Source of the DNA: Crossiella equi
GTDB lineage: Bacteria; Actinomycetota; Actinomycetes; Mycobacteriales; Pseudonocardiaceae
Length of the DNA: 64,000 nucleotides
Direction: 5' to 3'
NCBI RefSeq assembly: GCF_017876755.1
Contig: NZ_JAGIOO010000001.1
Span: 8,107,786 to 8,171,785, forward strand
Below, in pieces: positions 25,001-33,331 of the stretch (position 1 is its first letter; each line of letters opens with the position of its first letter). The notes below the pieces were generated by a model that did not search any database, was not told where the DNA came from, and worked only from the letters and a program-made list of their open reading frames with translations. A program made the translations under genes and the position numbers.

Positions 25001-25801
25001 GTGTCATGGAACTGGGACCCGTCTCTCTACTCCGGCAGCGCCCACTTCTACGCCCGGGGCCGCATGCCCTACCCATCCTCCCTGGCCACCACCCTGGCGG
25101 CGGAGCTCGCCCTGGACGGCACCGGCCGCCTGCTGGACATCGGCTGCGGACCGGGCTCGCTGACCCTGTTGCTGGCCAACCACTTCGCCCACGTGGTGGG
25201 CCTGGACGCCGACCACGGCATGCTGGCAGTGGCCCGCTCCCGGGCGCCATCCTTGACCTGGGTGCACCTCCGTGCCGAGGACCTGCCCGCCGACCTGGGC
25301 ACCTTCGACGTGGTCACCTTCGCCCAGTCCTTCCACTGGCTGGACCGCCCGGCCGTCGCGTCGACCGTCCGCGACATGCTGACCCCGGACGGCGTCTGCG
25401 TGCACGTGGGCGCGAGCACCCACCGGGGCGACCCGGTCCCCGGCCTGCCCCAGCCCCCGCACGACCGCATCGGCGTCCTGGTCCGCGCCCACCTGGGCCC
25501 ACTGCGCCGCGCGGGACAGGGCGTGTTGTTGCGGGGCACGGCATCCGGGGAGGAGGAGGTCTACGCCGGGGCCGGGTTCCGGCACGCCGGACGCCTGTCG
25601 GTGCCGGGCCAGGTCATCACCCGCGACGCCGACGACGTGGTCGCCTCGGTCTTCTCCCTGTCCAGCTCGGCCCCGCACCTGTTCGGCGAGCGCCTGCCGG
25701 AGTTCGAGTCGCGGCTGCGGGCGCTGCTGCACGAGGTGAGTCCGAGCGGGGAGTTCGCCGAGCACACCAGGGACATCACCCTGGACCTGTGGCGGCCGTA
25801 G
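25001..25801 (+). CDS. Class I SAM-dependent methyltransferase
   Basis: This protein of about 266 residues has the Rossmann SAM site LLDIGCGPGSLTLLLANHF (about 43-61), an acidic residue after the second strand (GLDADHG) and the motif DVVTFAQSFHWLDRP, typical of UbiE/Methyltransf_11 enzymes. The substrate is unknown. The GTG at 25001 has no ribosome site, but TATGCT (24989-24994) lies 7 bases upstream, the layout of a leaderless transcript. A small inverted repeat GTTGG/CCAAC (24956-24970) sits further upstream and may be an operator. Confidence 0.85.
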   Translation: MSWNWDPSLYSGSAHFYARGRMPYPSSLATTLAAELALDGTGRLLDIGCGPGSLTLLLANHFAHVVGLDADHGMLAVARSRAPSLTWVHLRAEDLPADLGTFDVVTFAQSFHWLDRPAVASTVRDMLTPDGVCVHVGASTHRGDPVPGLPQPPHDRIGVLVRAHLGPLRRAGQGVLLRGTASGEEEVYAGAGFRHAGRLSVPGQVITRDADDVVASVFSLSSSAPHLFGERLPEFESRLRALLHEVSPSGEFAEHTRDITLDLWRP

Positions 25802-25881
25802 GGCTACCGCATGCCCGGCCGGGCCAGCGGCCCGTCCCGAGTCTGGATCACCGTGCCGCTGACCTCGTTGTGCCGCACCCG

Positions 25882-26760
25882 TCACCGGTAGCCGGTGCGG
25901 CTGCGGCCCGTGGCGAAGACCAGCACGATCACCGCGGTCAGCGCCAGCCAGCCCGGCCAGCCCAGGAAGCCGAGCTGGTTGAGCGCCTCGGGGTCACGCA
26001 GTGCCTCCGCGCTCGGGAACACCGCGTTGGTCGCGGTCACGACCGTGTTGTTCACACCGTGCGCCAGCACGCAGGGCCACACCGAACCTGAGGCCAGGCG
26101 CAGCCAGCCGACCAGCACGCCCAGCAGCACCGTGAAGACCAGGAACGGGACCAGCTGGGCGAAGTCGCGTCCGCCGAGGACGTAGATCGGCAGGTGCCAC
26201 AGCCCCCAGACCACCCCGGAGGCCAGCAGCGCGGGCCAGGTGCCCAGCGGCAGCAGGCGGGGGAGCAGGAAACCGCGCCAGCCCCACTCCTCGCACCACA
26301 TCATCGGCAGCCACACCACCAACAACAGCAGCGAGGTGCCCAGGGCCGTCCCGATCAGGTCCCACGGGATGCCGGTGGCGCCGAGGGTGTTCGGGGCGAA
26401 CGTCGCGCGCAGGCCGGAGAAGCCGGTCAGGTCGGCCTCGTAGGTCCCGGCGAGGGCGCCGAGGGCCAGGGCGGCCAGGTTCGTCACGGGCAGCAGCAGG
26501 AGCGCGGGCCAGAGCCAGCGGGCGGCGGGCGGGCGCAGCGCGGTGGCGGCGCGGACCGAGTCCGGGCGGACCCGCCAGCGCAGCGTGACCCAGGTGGCCA
26601 GCGCGACGCAGGCCATCGACAGCGTGATCAGGACCTGCGCGGGGATCTCGGCACCCAGCAGCGCCGGGGTCCACACCAGCCAGGTCAGGCCGAAGGCCAG
26701 GGCGAGGAACACCCCGAGGTCGGTCCACGGGACGGCGGGTGCGCGGGTGGTGGTGGTCAT
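25882..26760 (-). CDS. CPBP family intramembrane glutamic endopeptidase (Abi type)
   Basis: This 292-residue polytopic membrane protein has about eight hydrophobic segments. The CPBP/Rce1 motifs are complete: EEWGWRGF (Glu157, Glu158, Arg162), WGLWHLP (His189) and LAHGVNN (His234). Relatives cleave prenylated or other membrane substrates, or process bacteriocins and sigma-factor regulators. It is divergent from a GntR/DUF5808 operon across 50 bases containing a perfect inverted repeat, so it is probably repressed by that GntR protein. Confidence 0.88.
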   Translation of the reverse strand: MTTTTRAPAVPWTDLGVFLALAFGLTWLVWTPALLGAEIPAQVLITLSMACVALATWVTLRWRVRPDSVRAATALRPPAARWLWPALLLLPVTNLAALALGALAGTYEADLTGFSGLRATFAPNTLGATGIPWDLIGTALGTSLLLLVVWLPMMWCEEWGWRGFLLPRLLPLGTWPALLASGVVWGLWHLPIYVLGGRDFAQLVPFLVFTVLLGVLVGWLRLASGSVWPCVLAHGVNNTVVTATNAVFPSAEALRDPEALNQLGFLGWPGWLALTAVIVLVFATGRSRTGYR

Positions 26761-26779
26761 GGTTCGCCCTCCAGTAGGC

Positions 26780-26808
26780 TATCTGTTATAGATTACATAG
26801 AACAGATA
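26780..26808. promoter_or_regulatory. Perfect 8-bp inverted repeat, candidate GntR operator
   Basis: TATCTGTT (26780-26787) and AACAGATA (26801-26808) flank a 13-base AT-rich centre that includes TATAGATT and TACATAG, which could serve as -10 elements in either direction. The repeat ends 2 bases before the GntR start codon. The position fits autoregulation and shared control of the divergent protease gene. Confidence 0.7.
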
Positions 26809-26810
26809 CC

Positions 26811-27221
26811 ATGGAACGCGTGCAGCTGACCATCAACCTCGACAGCGAGGTGCCCATCTACCTGCAGATCCGGGACCGGATCGTGGAGGCGATCGCCGAC
26901 GGTGCCCTCGTCGAGGGCGATCCGTTGCCGTCCACGCGGCAGCTGGGCACCGACCTGGCGGTCAACTTCCACACCGTCAACAAGGCCTACGACCTGCTCC
27001 GGCGGGAGGGGGCCATCCGGATCAACCGCAAGAGCGGTGCGGTGGTGCGCCGGGACGCGGGGTCCGGGCCGCCTGAGCCCGGGTTCGCCGCCGAGTGGCA
27101 AACGCGCCTGCGCACCCTGTTGGCCGAGGCCGCGGTGCAGGGGGTGCCCGCCGAGGACGTGCTGCGGCGGTGCGGTGAGGTGCTCGCCGCGTTCGGCACA
27201 GGGGAGGAGAGACCGACATGA
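26811..27221 (+). CDS. GntR family transcriptional regulator, YtrA subfamily
   Basis: This 136-residue protein has the GntR winged helix (PIYLQIRDRIVEAIADGAL, PLPSTRQLGTDLAVNFHTVN, then GAIRINRKSGAVV) and only a short helical C-terminus, the hallmark of YtrA-type repressors that control membrane transport operons. There is no ribosome site before ATG 26811, so the mRNA is probably leaderless and the inverted repeat overlaps the promoter. Its stop overlaps the next gene by 4 bases (ATGA). Confidence 0.9.
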   Translation: MERVQLTINLDSEVPIYLQIRDRIVEAIADGALVEGDPLPSTRQLGTDLAVNFHTVNKAYDLLRREGAIRINRKSGAVVRRDAGSGPPEPGFAAEWQTRLRTLLAEAAVQGVPAEDVLRRCGEVLAAFGTGEERPT

Positions 27222-28210
27222 CCGTTCTGCTCGGCTTGGCGGTGATCGCGCTGGTCACCGTCGTGGCCTGGACCGCGCCGCTGCTGGCGCGGCCGACGCT
27301 GCCCTTCGGCGTGCGGGTACCCGCCGCGCACACCGGAGCTCCGGAGCTGCGGGCGTGCCAACGGCGGCACGGGGAGCGCGTGCTGGCGGTGGGGGCACTG
27401 GCCGCGGTCACGCTGCTCGGGGTGTGGCTGTGGAGCGGCTGGGCGCCGGGGCCGCGGTGGGTGGCGCCGCTGGTCGTGCTGGACGTCCTGATGGCGCTGC
27501 TGGCCTCGGCTGAGGTGGCGAAGGTCAAACGGCGCAACGACTTCGCCGCGGGCACCCGCTCGGTCGTCGTGGCCGACACCGGGCTGCGCACCTCGCCGGA
27601 GCGGGTGCCGTGGTTGCTCTTCCTGCCCGCCGCGGCCCTCGCCGGGATCGCGGTGGCACTCGGTGCGAGCTGGTCCTGGGCACCCGCGCTCAACCCGGTG
27701 CTCGTCCTGCTGACGGTTCTGCTCGCGGTGCTGGCGATCCTGCGTGCACGCCCGGAGATCGAGCCGGACCGACCGGCCGCGTCCGCGCACCGCTACCGGC
27801 TCTACCTGCGCGGCCTGTCCCGGCTGCTGGCGCTGTCGGCGGGCGCGGCGAACCTGACCCTGCTGATGCTCGCACTGCGCGAGTGGCAGGTGCTGCCCGA
27901 CGAGTGGTGGCTGACGCCGGTGGCCTTCCTGCCGGTGCTCCTCGCGCTGGGTTTCTGGGTCCGTTTCGCCGTGCGCGTCGGCGATGCCGGGCACCGGCTG
28001 CCCGGTGCGCCGGAGGTCGAACGGCCGGACGCGCGCCGCGACGACGACCGGTACTGGTACGCCGCGGGCATGCTCTACGCGAACCGGCTCGACCCGGCAC
28101 TGCTGGTGCACCGGCGCTCGGGCATGTTCTGGACGCTCAACCTCGGCCACCCGCTGGCGTGGGCGATCCTCGGGGTGGCCGCGGTCTTCGGCGTGGCGGC
28201 CGGGTTCTGA
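27218..28210 (+). CDS. Membrane protein with DUF1648-like N-terminus and C-terminal DUF5808 domain
   Basis: This 330-residue integral membrane protein has about six or seven hydrophobic segments. The C-terminal block (DDDRYWYAAGMLYANRLDP, VHRRSGMFWTLNLGHPLAW) matches the DUF5808 pattern often seen with GntR/YtrA regulators. The function is unknown; it may be part of a stress-responsive transport or envelope system. Translation is coupled to the GntR gene (4-base overlap). It converges with the acyl-CoA ligase, with only 3 bases between stops. Confidence 0.75.
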   Translation: MTVLLGLAVIALVTVVAWTAPLLARPTLPFGVRVPAAHTGAPELRACQRRHGERVLAVGALAAVTLLGVWLWSGWAPGPRWVAPLVVLDVLMALLASAEVAKVKRRNDFAAGTRSVVVADTGLRTSPERVPWLLFLPAAALAGIAVALGASWSWAPALNPVLVLLTVLLAVLAILRARPEIEPDRPAASAHRYRLYLRGLSRLLALSAGAANLTLLMLALREWQVLPDEWWLTPVAFLPVLLALGFWVRFAVRVGDAGHRLPGAPEVERPDARRDDDRYWYAAGMLYANRLDPALLVHRRSGMFWTLNLGHPLAWAILGVAAVFGVAAGF

Positions 28211-28213
28211 GGA

Positions 28214-29947
28214 TCAGGCGTAGAGGCCGTCGATCTCGCCTGCGTACTTGGTGATGATGGCCCGGCGCTTGAGTTTCATGGTGGGCGTCAGCTCCTCGCC
28301 GCCGGGCTCCCACGTGCCGGGCAGGATCACGAACTTCTTGACCTGCTCGACCCGGGAGAGCGTGCTGTTGCCCTGGTGGATGCCCTGCTCGACCAGCGCC
28401 CGGACGTCCGCGTCCCCGGCCAGGGCGGCGCGGGCGTCGGGGTCCAGGGTGAGCAGGGCGACGACGTAGGGGCGGTCGTCGCCGACGGCCACGACCGAGC
28501 CCACCAGCGGGCAGGCGATCTTGACCGCGTTCTCGATGTTGGCCGGGGACAGGTTCTTGCCCGCCGAGTTGATGATCAGTTCCTTCTTGCGGTCGATGAT
28601 CCGCACGTAGCCGTCGGCGTCGATGGTGGCGATGTCGCCGGTGTGCAGCCAGCCCTCGGCGTCGACGGCCTCGGCGGTCTTGCCGGGCTCACCGCGGTAG
28701 CCGCGCATGACCAGCGGGCCGCGCACCAGCAGCTCGCCGTCCTCGGCGGTGGCCAGCTCGGTGCCGCCGGGCACGACCGTGCCGACGGTGCCCAGCCGTG
28801 CCCGGCCCGGCCGGTTGATCGTGGCCACGCCCGAGGTCTCGGACATGCCCCACAGCTCGCACACCGGCAGGCCCAGGCCCAGGACGAAGGCCAGCGCGTC
28901 GGGGGCGATCGCGGCGGCGCCGGAGACGGCGAACCGCACCCGGTCCAGGCCCAGCCGCCGCCGCAGCGCGGCCAGCACGAGGCGGTCGGCCAGGCGGTGC
29001 TGGGCCCGCAGCAGCGGTGGCACCGGCCGCCGGTCGGACTCGCGGCGCGCGACCTCGGCACCGGTGGCCAGTGCCCAGGTCGCCAGTTTCCGTTTCAGGG
29101 CAACGGGTTCGGCGGCGACCTTGGCCTCGATCCCGGCCTTGAGCTTGTACCAGACCTGGGGGACCGCGCCGAGCAGGGTCGGGCGGACCCGCGGCAGGAC
29201 GGCGACCAGCTGCCGGTGGTCGGCCAGGGTGATGATCTGGACGCCGTGGGCGAGGCCGGTGTAGTGCGAGCCCCAGCGGTTGGCGATGTGCGCGTCGGGC
29301 AGGTAGGAGACCACGCTGTCGTCCGGGCCCGCCTGGAGGATGCCCGCCATGGCGTCCAGCTCGGCGAGCAGGTTCGCGTGGGTCAGCTCCACACCCTTGG
29401 GCGGGCCGGTGGTGCCCGAGGTGTAGATGATCGTGGCCACGTCCTCCGGCCGCACCGCCTGCCAGCTCGCGTCGAAGTCGAAGTCGTTGGCGGGCAGGCC
29501 TTCCAGCTCAGCCAGGGACACGGCGCCCTCGGGCTGGCCGTCCACGCAGACCACGTGCTCGACCTGCCGGTCGGTGTCGGCGGCGGCCAGCCGGGCGGCG
29601 AACTGCCGCTCGCAGACCACGATCCGGTTGCCCGCGTTGCGCAGCACGTGCGTGATCTGGTCGGTGGCGAGGGTGTTGTAGAGGGAGAACGGCGTGGCGC
29701 CCAGGTGCAGGGCGGCGCAGTCGAGGAGGTGGAACTCCGGGCGGTTGGTCAGCATCAGCGCGACCGAGTCACCTCGGCGCACACCCAGGGCGTGCAGGCC
29801 GCGCGCGATCGAGCGCACCCGGCGGGCGTAGTCGGCCCAGGTGAGGGCGAGCGAGTCATCGGGGGTGCGCAGGGCGACCTGGTCCGGGCGGACCCGCGCG
29901 GTGGACTGGAAGGCGGTGCACAGCGTCCGGGGTGTCGGTGCGGACAT
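28214..29947 (-). CDS. AMP-dependent long-chain acyl-CoA synthetase (FadD15-like)
   Basis: This 577-residue adenylate-forming enzyme activates a fatty acid to acyl-AMP and then acyl-CoA. It has the P-loop-like YTSGTTGPPKGVELTH (about 171-186), the A5 motif (ELWGMSETSG), the A7/A8 region (GWLHTGDIA, IDRKKELIINSAGKN) and the C-terminal catalytic lysine region (TPTMKLKRR). ATG 29947. A TetR gene lies 76 bases upstream on the same strand and may regulate it as part of fatty-acid control. Confidence 0.9.
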   Translation of the reverse strand: MSAPTPRTLCTAFQSTARVRPDQVALRTPDDSLALTWADYARRVRSIARGLHALGVRRGDSVALMLTNRPEFHLLDCAALHLGATPFSLYNTLATDQITHVLRNAGNRIVVCERQFAARLAAADTDRQVEHVVCVDGQPEGAVSLAELEGLPANDFDFDASWQAVRPEDVATIIYTSGTTGPPKGVELTHANLLAELDAMAGILQAGPDDSVVSYLPDAHIANRWGSHYTGLAHGVQIITLADHRQLVAVLPRVRPTLLGAVPQVWYKLKAGIEAKVAAEPVALKRKLATWALATGAEVARRESDRRPVPPLLRAQHRLADRLVLAALRRRLGLDRVRFAVSGAAAIAPDALAFVLGLGLPVCELWGMSETSGVATINRPGRARLGTVGTVVPGGTELATAEDGELLVRGPLVMRGYRGEPGKTAEAVDAEGWLHTGDIATIDADGYVRIIDRKKELIINSAGKNLSPANIENAVKIACPLVGSVVAVGDDRPYVVALLTLDPDARAALAGDADVRALVEQGIHQGNSTLSRVEQVKKFVILPGTWEPGGEELTPTMKLKRRAIITKYAGEIDGLYA

Positions 29948-30023
29948 GTGGTGCTCCCTCGCGGCTGGTGGGACCGGGCGAGTGCGTCCGTGCGGCTGTG
30001 GTGCCAGGCCAGTATGGCGGCGG

Positions 30024-30599
30024 TCAGCGGTCCTCGGGGAGGAGCAGGGCGTTCGCGGTGGCCCGGGCCGCGGCGACCACGGCCATCCGGTGGCGGGCGC
30101 GGCGTGCCTTGTCGTCCCGGCCGATGGGGGTGCGGATCCCCGGCGGGGTGAGGTTCCAGGCCTGGGCGGCGGCCAGGACGATCAGGAGGACGTCCATGGC
30201 GGCCTCGATGTCGCACTCGAACTCCTCGGCCAGGGCCTGGGCCTTGGCGAGGTGGGCGTCCAGCTCCTGCTGGGAGGCCTCCGGGCGCTCCAGGACCTTC
30301 CACTGGGTCAGGCGCTGCAGGGCCGGGTCCGCGGTCAGCTCGTCGAAGAGCGCGCCCGCGTAGGAGGCCAGGTCTTCGGCGGTGAAGGGCACCGCGTCGC
30401 TGAGCACCCCGAGCCGGTCGCCCAGCACCGCGTCGAAGAGCGACTCCTTGGAGCCGAAGTAGGCGTAGATGGCCTGCTTGTTGGCCGAGGCGTTCTTGGC
30501 GATGCGGTCCACCCGCGCCCCGGCCAGGCCGTGCTCGACGAACTCCGCGTGCGCCGCGGTCAGCAGGCGGGCACGGGTGGCGGCGGAGTCGTAGGCCAT
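30024..30599 (-). CDS. TetR/AcrR family transcriptional regulator
   Basis: At 191 residues it has an N-terminal TetR HTH (RARLLTAAHAEFVEHGLAG, NKQAIYAYFGSKESLFDAVL) and a helical ligand-binding domain (about 60-190). It probably represses itself and the downstream acyl-CoA ligase. A small palindrome, CAACC-ACCT-GGTTG, lies 16 bases upstream of the start. The effector may be an acyl-CoA, given the neighbour, but this is inference. Confidence 0.9.
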   Translation of the reverse strand: MAYDSAATRARLLTAAHAEFVEHGLAGARVDRIAKNASANKQAIYAYFGSKESLFDAVLGDRLGVLSDAVPFTAEDLASYAGALFDELTADPALQRLTQWKVLERPEASQQELDAHLAKAQALAEEFECDIEAAMDVLLIVLAAAQAWNLTPPGIRTPIGRDDKARRARHRMAVVAAARATANALLLPEDR

Positions 30600-30614
30600 G
30601 GCCGAATTCTAAAC

Positions 30615-30628
30615 CAACCACCTGGTTG
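30615..30628. promoter_or_regulatory. Short palindrome upstream of TetR gene, candidate operator
   Basis: CAACC (30615-30619) and GGTTG (30624-30628) flank ACCT, 16 bases before the TetR start codon. The CAACC-N4-GGTTG form and the AT-richer surroundings are typical of TetR operators. Confidence 0.5.
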
Positions 30629-30742
30629 ACTTCTGGTGGTGCGATGGCGACACCGGTGCGGACTCTGGGCATCACCGCGTGGACAACCCACTGATCGTCG
30701 GTCAGTCCATGACGACGCACTACGACAGGTGCTCGGAGCTGA

Positions 30743-31384
30743 TCACGAGGGGCGGCCCGGCCGCCGCTCGCGCACCAGCCCGGCGGTCTCGGCCAGCAGA
30801 CCGCACATCCGCGCCATGAAGTCCCGGTGCGACTCAGGTGCGTCCAACCGGGACTTCTCCGGGGGCCCGGCAATCCACTGCCGCCACAAACCCCCGTCGG
30901 CCAGGAACGGCCGGGCGTGCGCGGTGTCGTGCCGCCGGTCGAACTCCAGCAGCGCGCCCAAAGCGGCGGACTGGTCGTAGTACAGGTCCGGGCGGCGCAG
31001 GTAGACCTCCAGGTAGCGCACCAGGAAGTCGGCGTCGGCGGGGGTGCCGAAGTGGGTGAGGACGACGCAGTACGTCTGGCCCACGGAGGGGCCCTCGCTG
31101 GCCAGCAGGAGCTCGCCCAGCCGGGGGCGGAAGTCCTGGCGGCCGGTCGCGCCGAGGAACCAGGTCGCGACCTTGCGCTCGCGCCAGCCGCCGCTGTCCA
31201 GCAGGGCCGTCAGCTCCGCGTCGGTGATCGTCGCCGCGTCCTCGGCCAGGGAGGTGAGGACGCGGGTGCGCGAAGCGGGGTCACGGACCAGCAGACCGCC
31301 GCCGATCTTGTAGTGCCGCAGGTCCGGCAGCACGTAGCGCGTGATCAGGCGGATCCGCTCCGGATCCGTGGTGTGCTCGGTCAT
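30743..31384 (-). CDS. DUF6000-like protein
   Basis: This 213-residue soluble, mostly helical protein matches the DUF6000 pattern as I recall it (LITRYVLPDLRHYKIGGGLL, YCVVLTHFGTPADADFLVRY, YYDQSAALGALL). Those families read like short HEAT-type repeats. No catalytic residues are evident. ATG 31384 has GGGGAGG 6 bases upstream. It is divergent from the SHMT-like gene. The function is unknown. Confidence 0.65.
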   Translation of the reverse strand: MTEHTTDPERIRLITRYVLPDLRHYKIGGGLLVRDPASRTRVLTSLAEDAATITDAELTALLDSGGWRERKVATWFLGATGRQDFRPRLGELLLASEGPSVGQTYCVVLTHFGTPADADFLVRYLEVYLRRPDLYYDQSAALGALLEFDRRHDTAHARPFLADGGLWRQWIAGPPEKSRLDAPESHRDFMARMCGLLAETAGLVRERRPGRPS

Positions 31385-31502
31385 GGCGTCCTCCCCGGAC
31401 CCAGCATGACAGCCGGGTCGACCGCATTCCGGGTCGAACAGCCCGGCCGAAGACAAGATCATCGATCGGGTGGATCTTCAGCTCCTCGGGAAGGGCCAGC
31501 TG

Positions 31503-32702
31503 ATGGACACCGGCGTTCCTCGGGGCGCCGACAGCGTGCCGTGGGCCTCCGCCGCGGCACAGGGCCGCCTGCGCGGCCTGGAGACCGAGCACACCGAGCG
31601 CGGTACCGCGGCGGTCCGGGCCGCGGTGCGGGAGGCCCTGGCCGAGCACCACCGGCGCCTGGACGTCGACGGCATCCCCCTGTACGCGGGCACCAACGTG
31701 CTCTCCCCGCACGTCACCGCAGCCCACGACCCCGCCCTCACCACCCGGCTGGCCCTGGGCTGGCCCGGGGAGAAGGTGCAGAGCGCCGCCCAGGAGCTGG
31801 AGCACCTGGAGGTCGTGGCCACCCGGCAGGTCGCCCGGTCCCTGCGCGCCGCCTACGCCGAGGTCCGGTTCGTCACCGCCTCCATGGCCAACCTCGCCGT
31901 CTACACCGCCTTCACCGAGCCCGGCGACACCATCGCGGTGCTCTCCCCGGAGGCGGGCGGGCACACCAGCCACCAGGGGGTCGACGGCACCGCCGGGGTG
32001 CGCGGGCTGCGCGTGGTGCACCTGCCGTACTCGCCCGAGCGGCTGGACGTCGACGGCACCGCGCTGGCCGCGTTCGTGCGCGCCGAACGGCCCCGCCTGC
32101 TCCTGGTCGGCGGCAGCGTCGCCCTGTTCCCGCACGACCTCGGCCGCATCAGGGCCGCCGCCGGGGACGCCCTCCTGGTCTACGACGCCTCGCACACCGC
32201 CGGGCTCATGGCCGCGGGCCTGTTCCAGGACCCCCTGGCCATCGCCGCCGCCGAGGCCGTCGAGCAGTCCCCGGCCTGGGCCAAGCCCACCGCCGCCTTC
32301 GCCGCCGAGCTCGCCGCCCGTCTGGCCGCCACCGGCCTGCCCGTGCTCGGCGCGGACCGCGGCCACACCCGCACGCACCAGGTGGTCGTCGACGTCACCG
32401 CCTTCGGCGGCGGACCGGCCGTCGTGCGGCGCCTGGAGGGCGACGGCCTCTACGCCGGACCGTGCCGCCTGCCCTGGCAGGACCCGGGCGGCCCGGCGGC
32501 CGGGCTGCGGCTGGGTGTGCAGGAGCTCGTGCGGCGCGGCGCCCGGCCCGAGGTGGTCCCCGAGCTGGCCGAGCTCATCGCGCACGCCGTCACCGACCTG
32601 GCCCACCCGCCCGAGCCCAGCCCGGCGCGGACCCTGCGCGCCGACCTGTGGGGCCGTGCGGGCACCCCGCCGACGACGGCCCGGCCCGTGTTCGGCTGGT
32701 GA
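31503..32702 (+). CDS. Serine hydroxymethyltransferase-like protein lacking the PLP-lysine segment
   Basis: This 399-residue protein has the fold-type I plan of SHMT: YAGTNVLSP, SMANLAVYTAF, GGHTSHQ, YDASHTAGLMAAG, TRTHQVVVDV and GLRLGVQELVRRG (substrate-carboxylate Arg) are in order. After GLFQDPLA (near 32240) the protein jumps straight to the helix that normally follows the cofactor-lysine region. About 50 residues with the THKT lysine motif are therefore absent. The active-site Glu of YAEGYPG is Leu here (LALGWPG), and the following Tyr is also lost. It should not make a normal internal aldimine. ATG 31503 is preferred (GAAGGG upstream); GTG 31470 is possible. Confidence 0.7.
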   Translation: MDTGVPRGADSVPWASAAAQGRLRGLETEHTERGTAAVRAAVREALAEHHRRLDVDGIPLYAGTNVLSPHVTAAHDPALTTRLALGWPGEKVQSAAQELEHLEVVATRQVARSLRAAYAEVRFVTASMANLAVYTAFTEPGDTIAVLSPEAGGHTSHQGVDGTAGVRGLRVVHLPYSPERLDVDGTALAAFVRAERPRLLLVGGSVALFPHDLGRIRAAAGDALLVYDASHTAGLMAAGLFQDPLAIAAAEAVEQSPAWAKPTAAFAAELAARLAATGLPVLGADRGHTRTHQVVVDVTAFGGGPAVVRRLEGDGLYAGPCRLPWQDPGGPAAGLRLGVQELVRRGARPEVVPELAELIAHAVTDLAHPPEPSPARTLRADLWGRAGTPPTTARPVFGW

Positions 32703-32775
32703 GTCCCCGCCGTGAACCGCCGGTGTTCCGGTCAGGGGGCAACGTTGGCATCACCATGAGCCGGCGCGGCCACTG

Positions 32776-32799
32776 CTGACCGGCTTCCCCGCCGGTCAG
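32776..32799 (+). terminator. Terminator hairpin after the SHMT-like gene
   Basis: CTGACCGGC (32776-32784) and GCCGGTCAG (32791-32799) form a perfect 9-bp stem with a 6-base loop, 74 bases after the stop codon. Confidence 0.65.
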
Positions 32800-33099
32800 G
32801 TCCGTTTCGTGGCTGGCCTGACTGGAGATCTGCCGGGTCGTGCCCGACCGGTACAAGAGTGGCCGGGGATGGGCCAGCAGAGGTGAGCGCGGCAGGGGGA
32901 CGCCGGTGCGGCGCGGCGGTACGTGGGGGAAGGCGGGGCGCGGCGGCGTCCCGCACCCGCTGCCGGGACGCGCCGAACAGCGCCACCTCGGGCGGTTCGA
33001 CCCACCGCACGGGTCGCTCACCTGCGTCGAGGTGGAACGCCTGTTGTGCCAGTGGGGCACGACACGGCGGACCGCCTCGGCCATCGCGGTGGTCTCCGC

Positions 33100-33331
33100 G
33101 TCGGTCGCCGGTGATGTTCCCGAAGCCGACCCGGGCGAGGTGGTGTCCACGGTGGAGGAGTTCACCGGTGAACTGTCCACTTCGGACCTGGTGCCGCCGC
33201 GGACCGTCGTGGACCGCGCCGAGGACCACCCGCTCCGCCAGTACCGCCACGACGTACCGCGCTCCTTCCAGGCCCGCCGGTCCGGCACCCGGGCAGGTCG
33301 ACCTCACCACCACGATGATCGGAGGCTGACC
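33100..33331 (+). pseudogene. Possible decayed 3' end of cas5e
   Basis: The roughly 530 bases between the terminator hairpin at 32799 and cas6e hold no intact gene. Their last 230 bases read in one plus frame as a coding-like tail (GEVVSTVEEFTGELSTSDLV, HPLRQYRHDVPRSFQARR), then after a frame change VDLTTTMIGG and a stop at 33327-33329, overlapping the cas6e ribosome site. The DVPRSF segment resembles the end of Cas5e, which normally precedes cas6e. This is a weak similarity judged by eye. I see nothing recognisable in 32800-33100. Confidence 0.3.

Noticed and set aside
25802-25881. GC-rich self-complementary stretch between the methyltransferase and the CPBP gene as a terminator
   Set aside because: Only short, imperfect pairing (CCCGGCCGGG); not strong enough to call.
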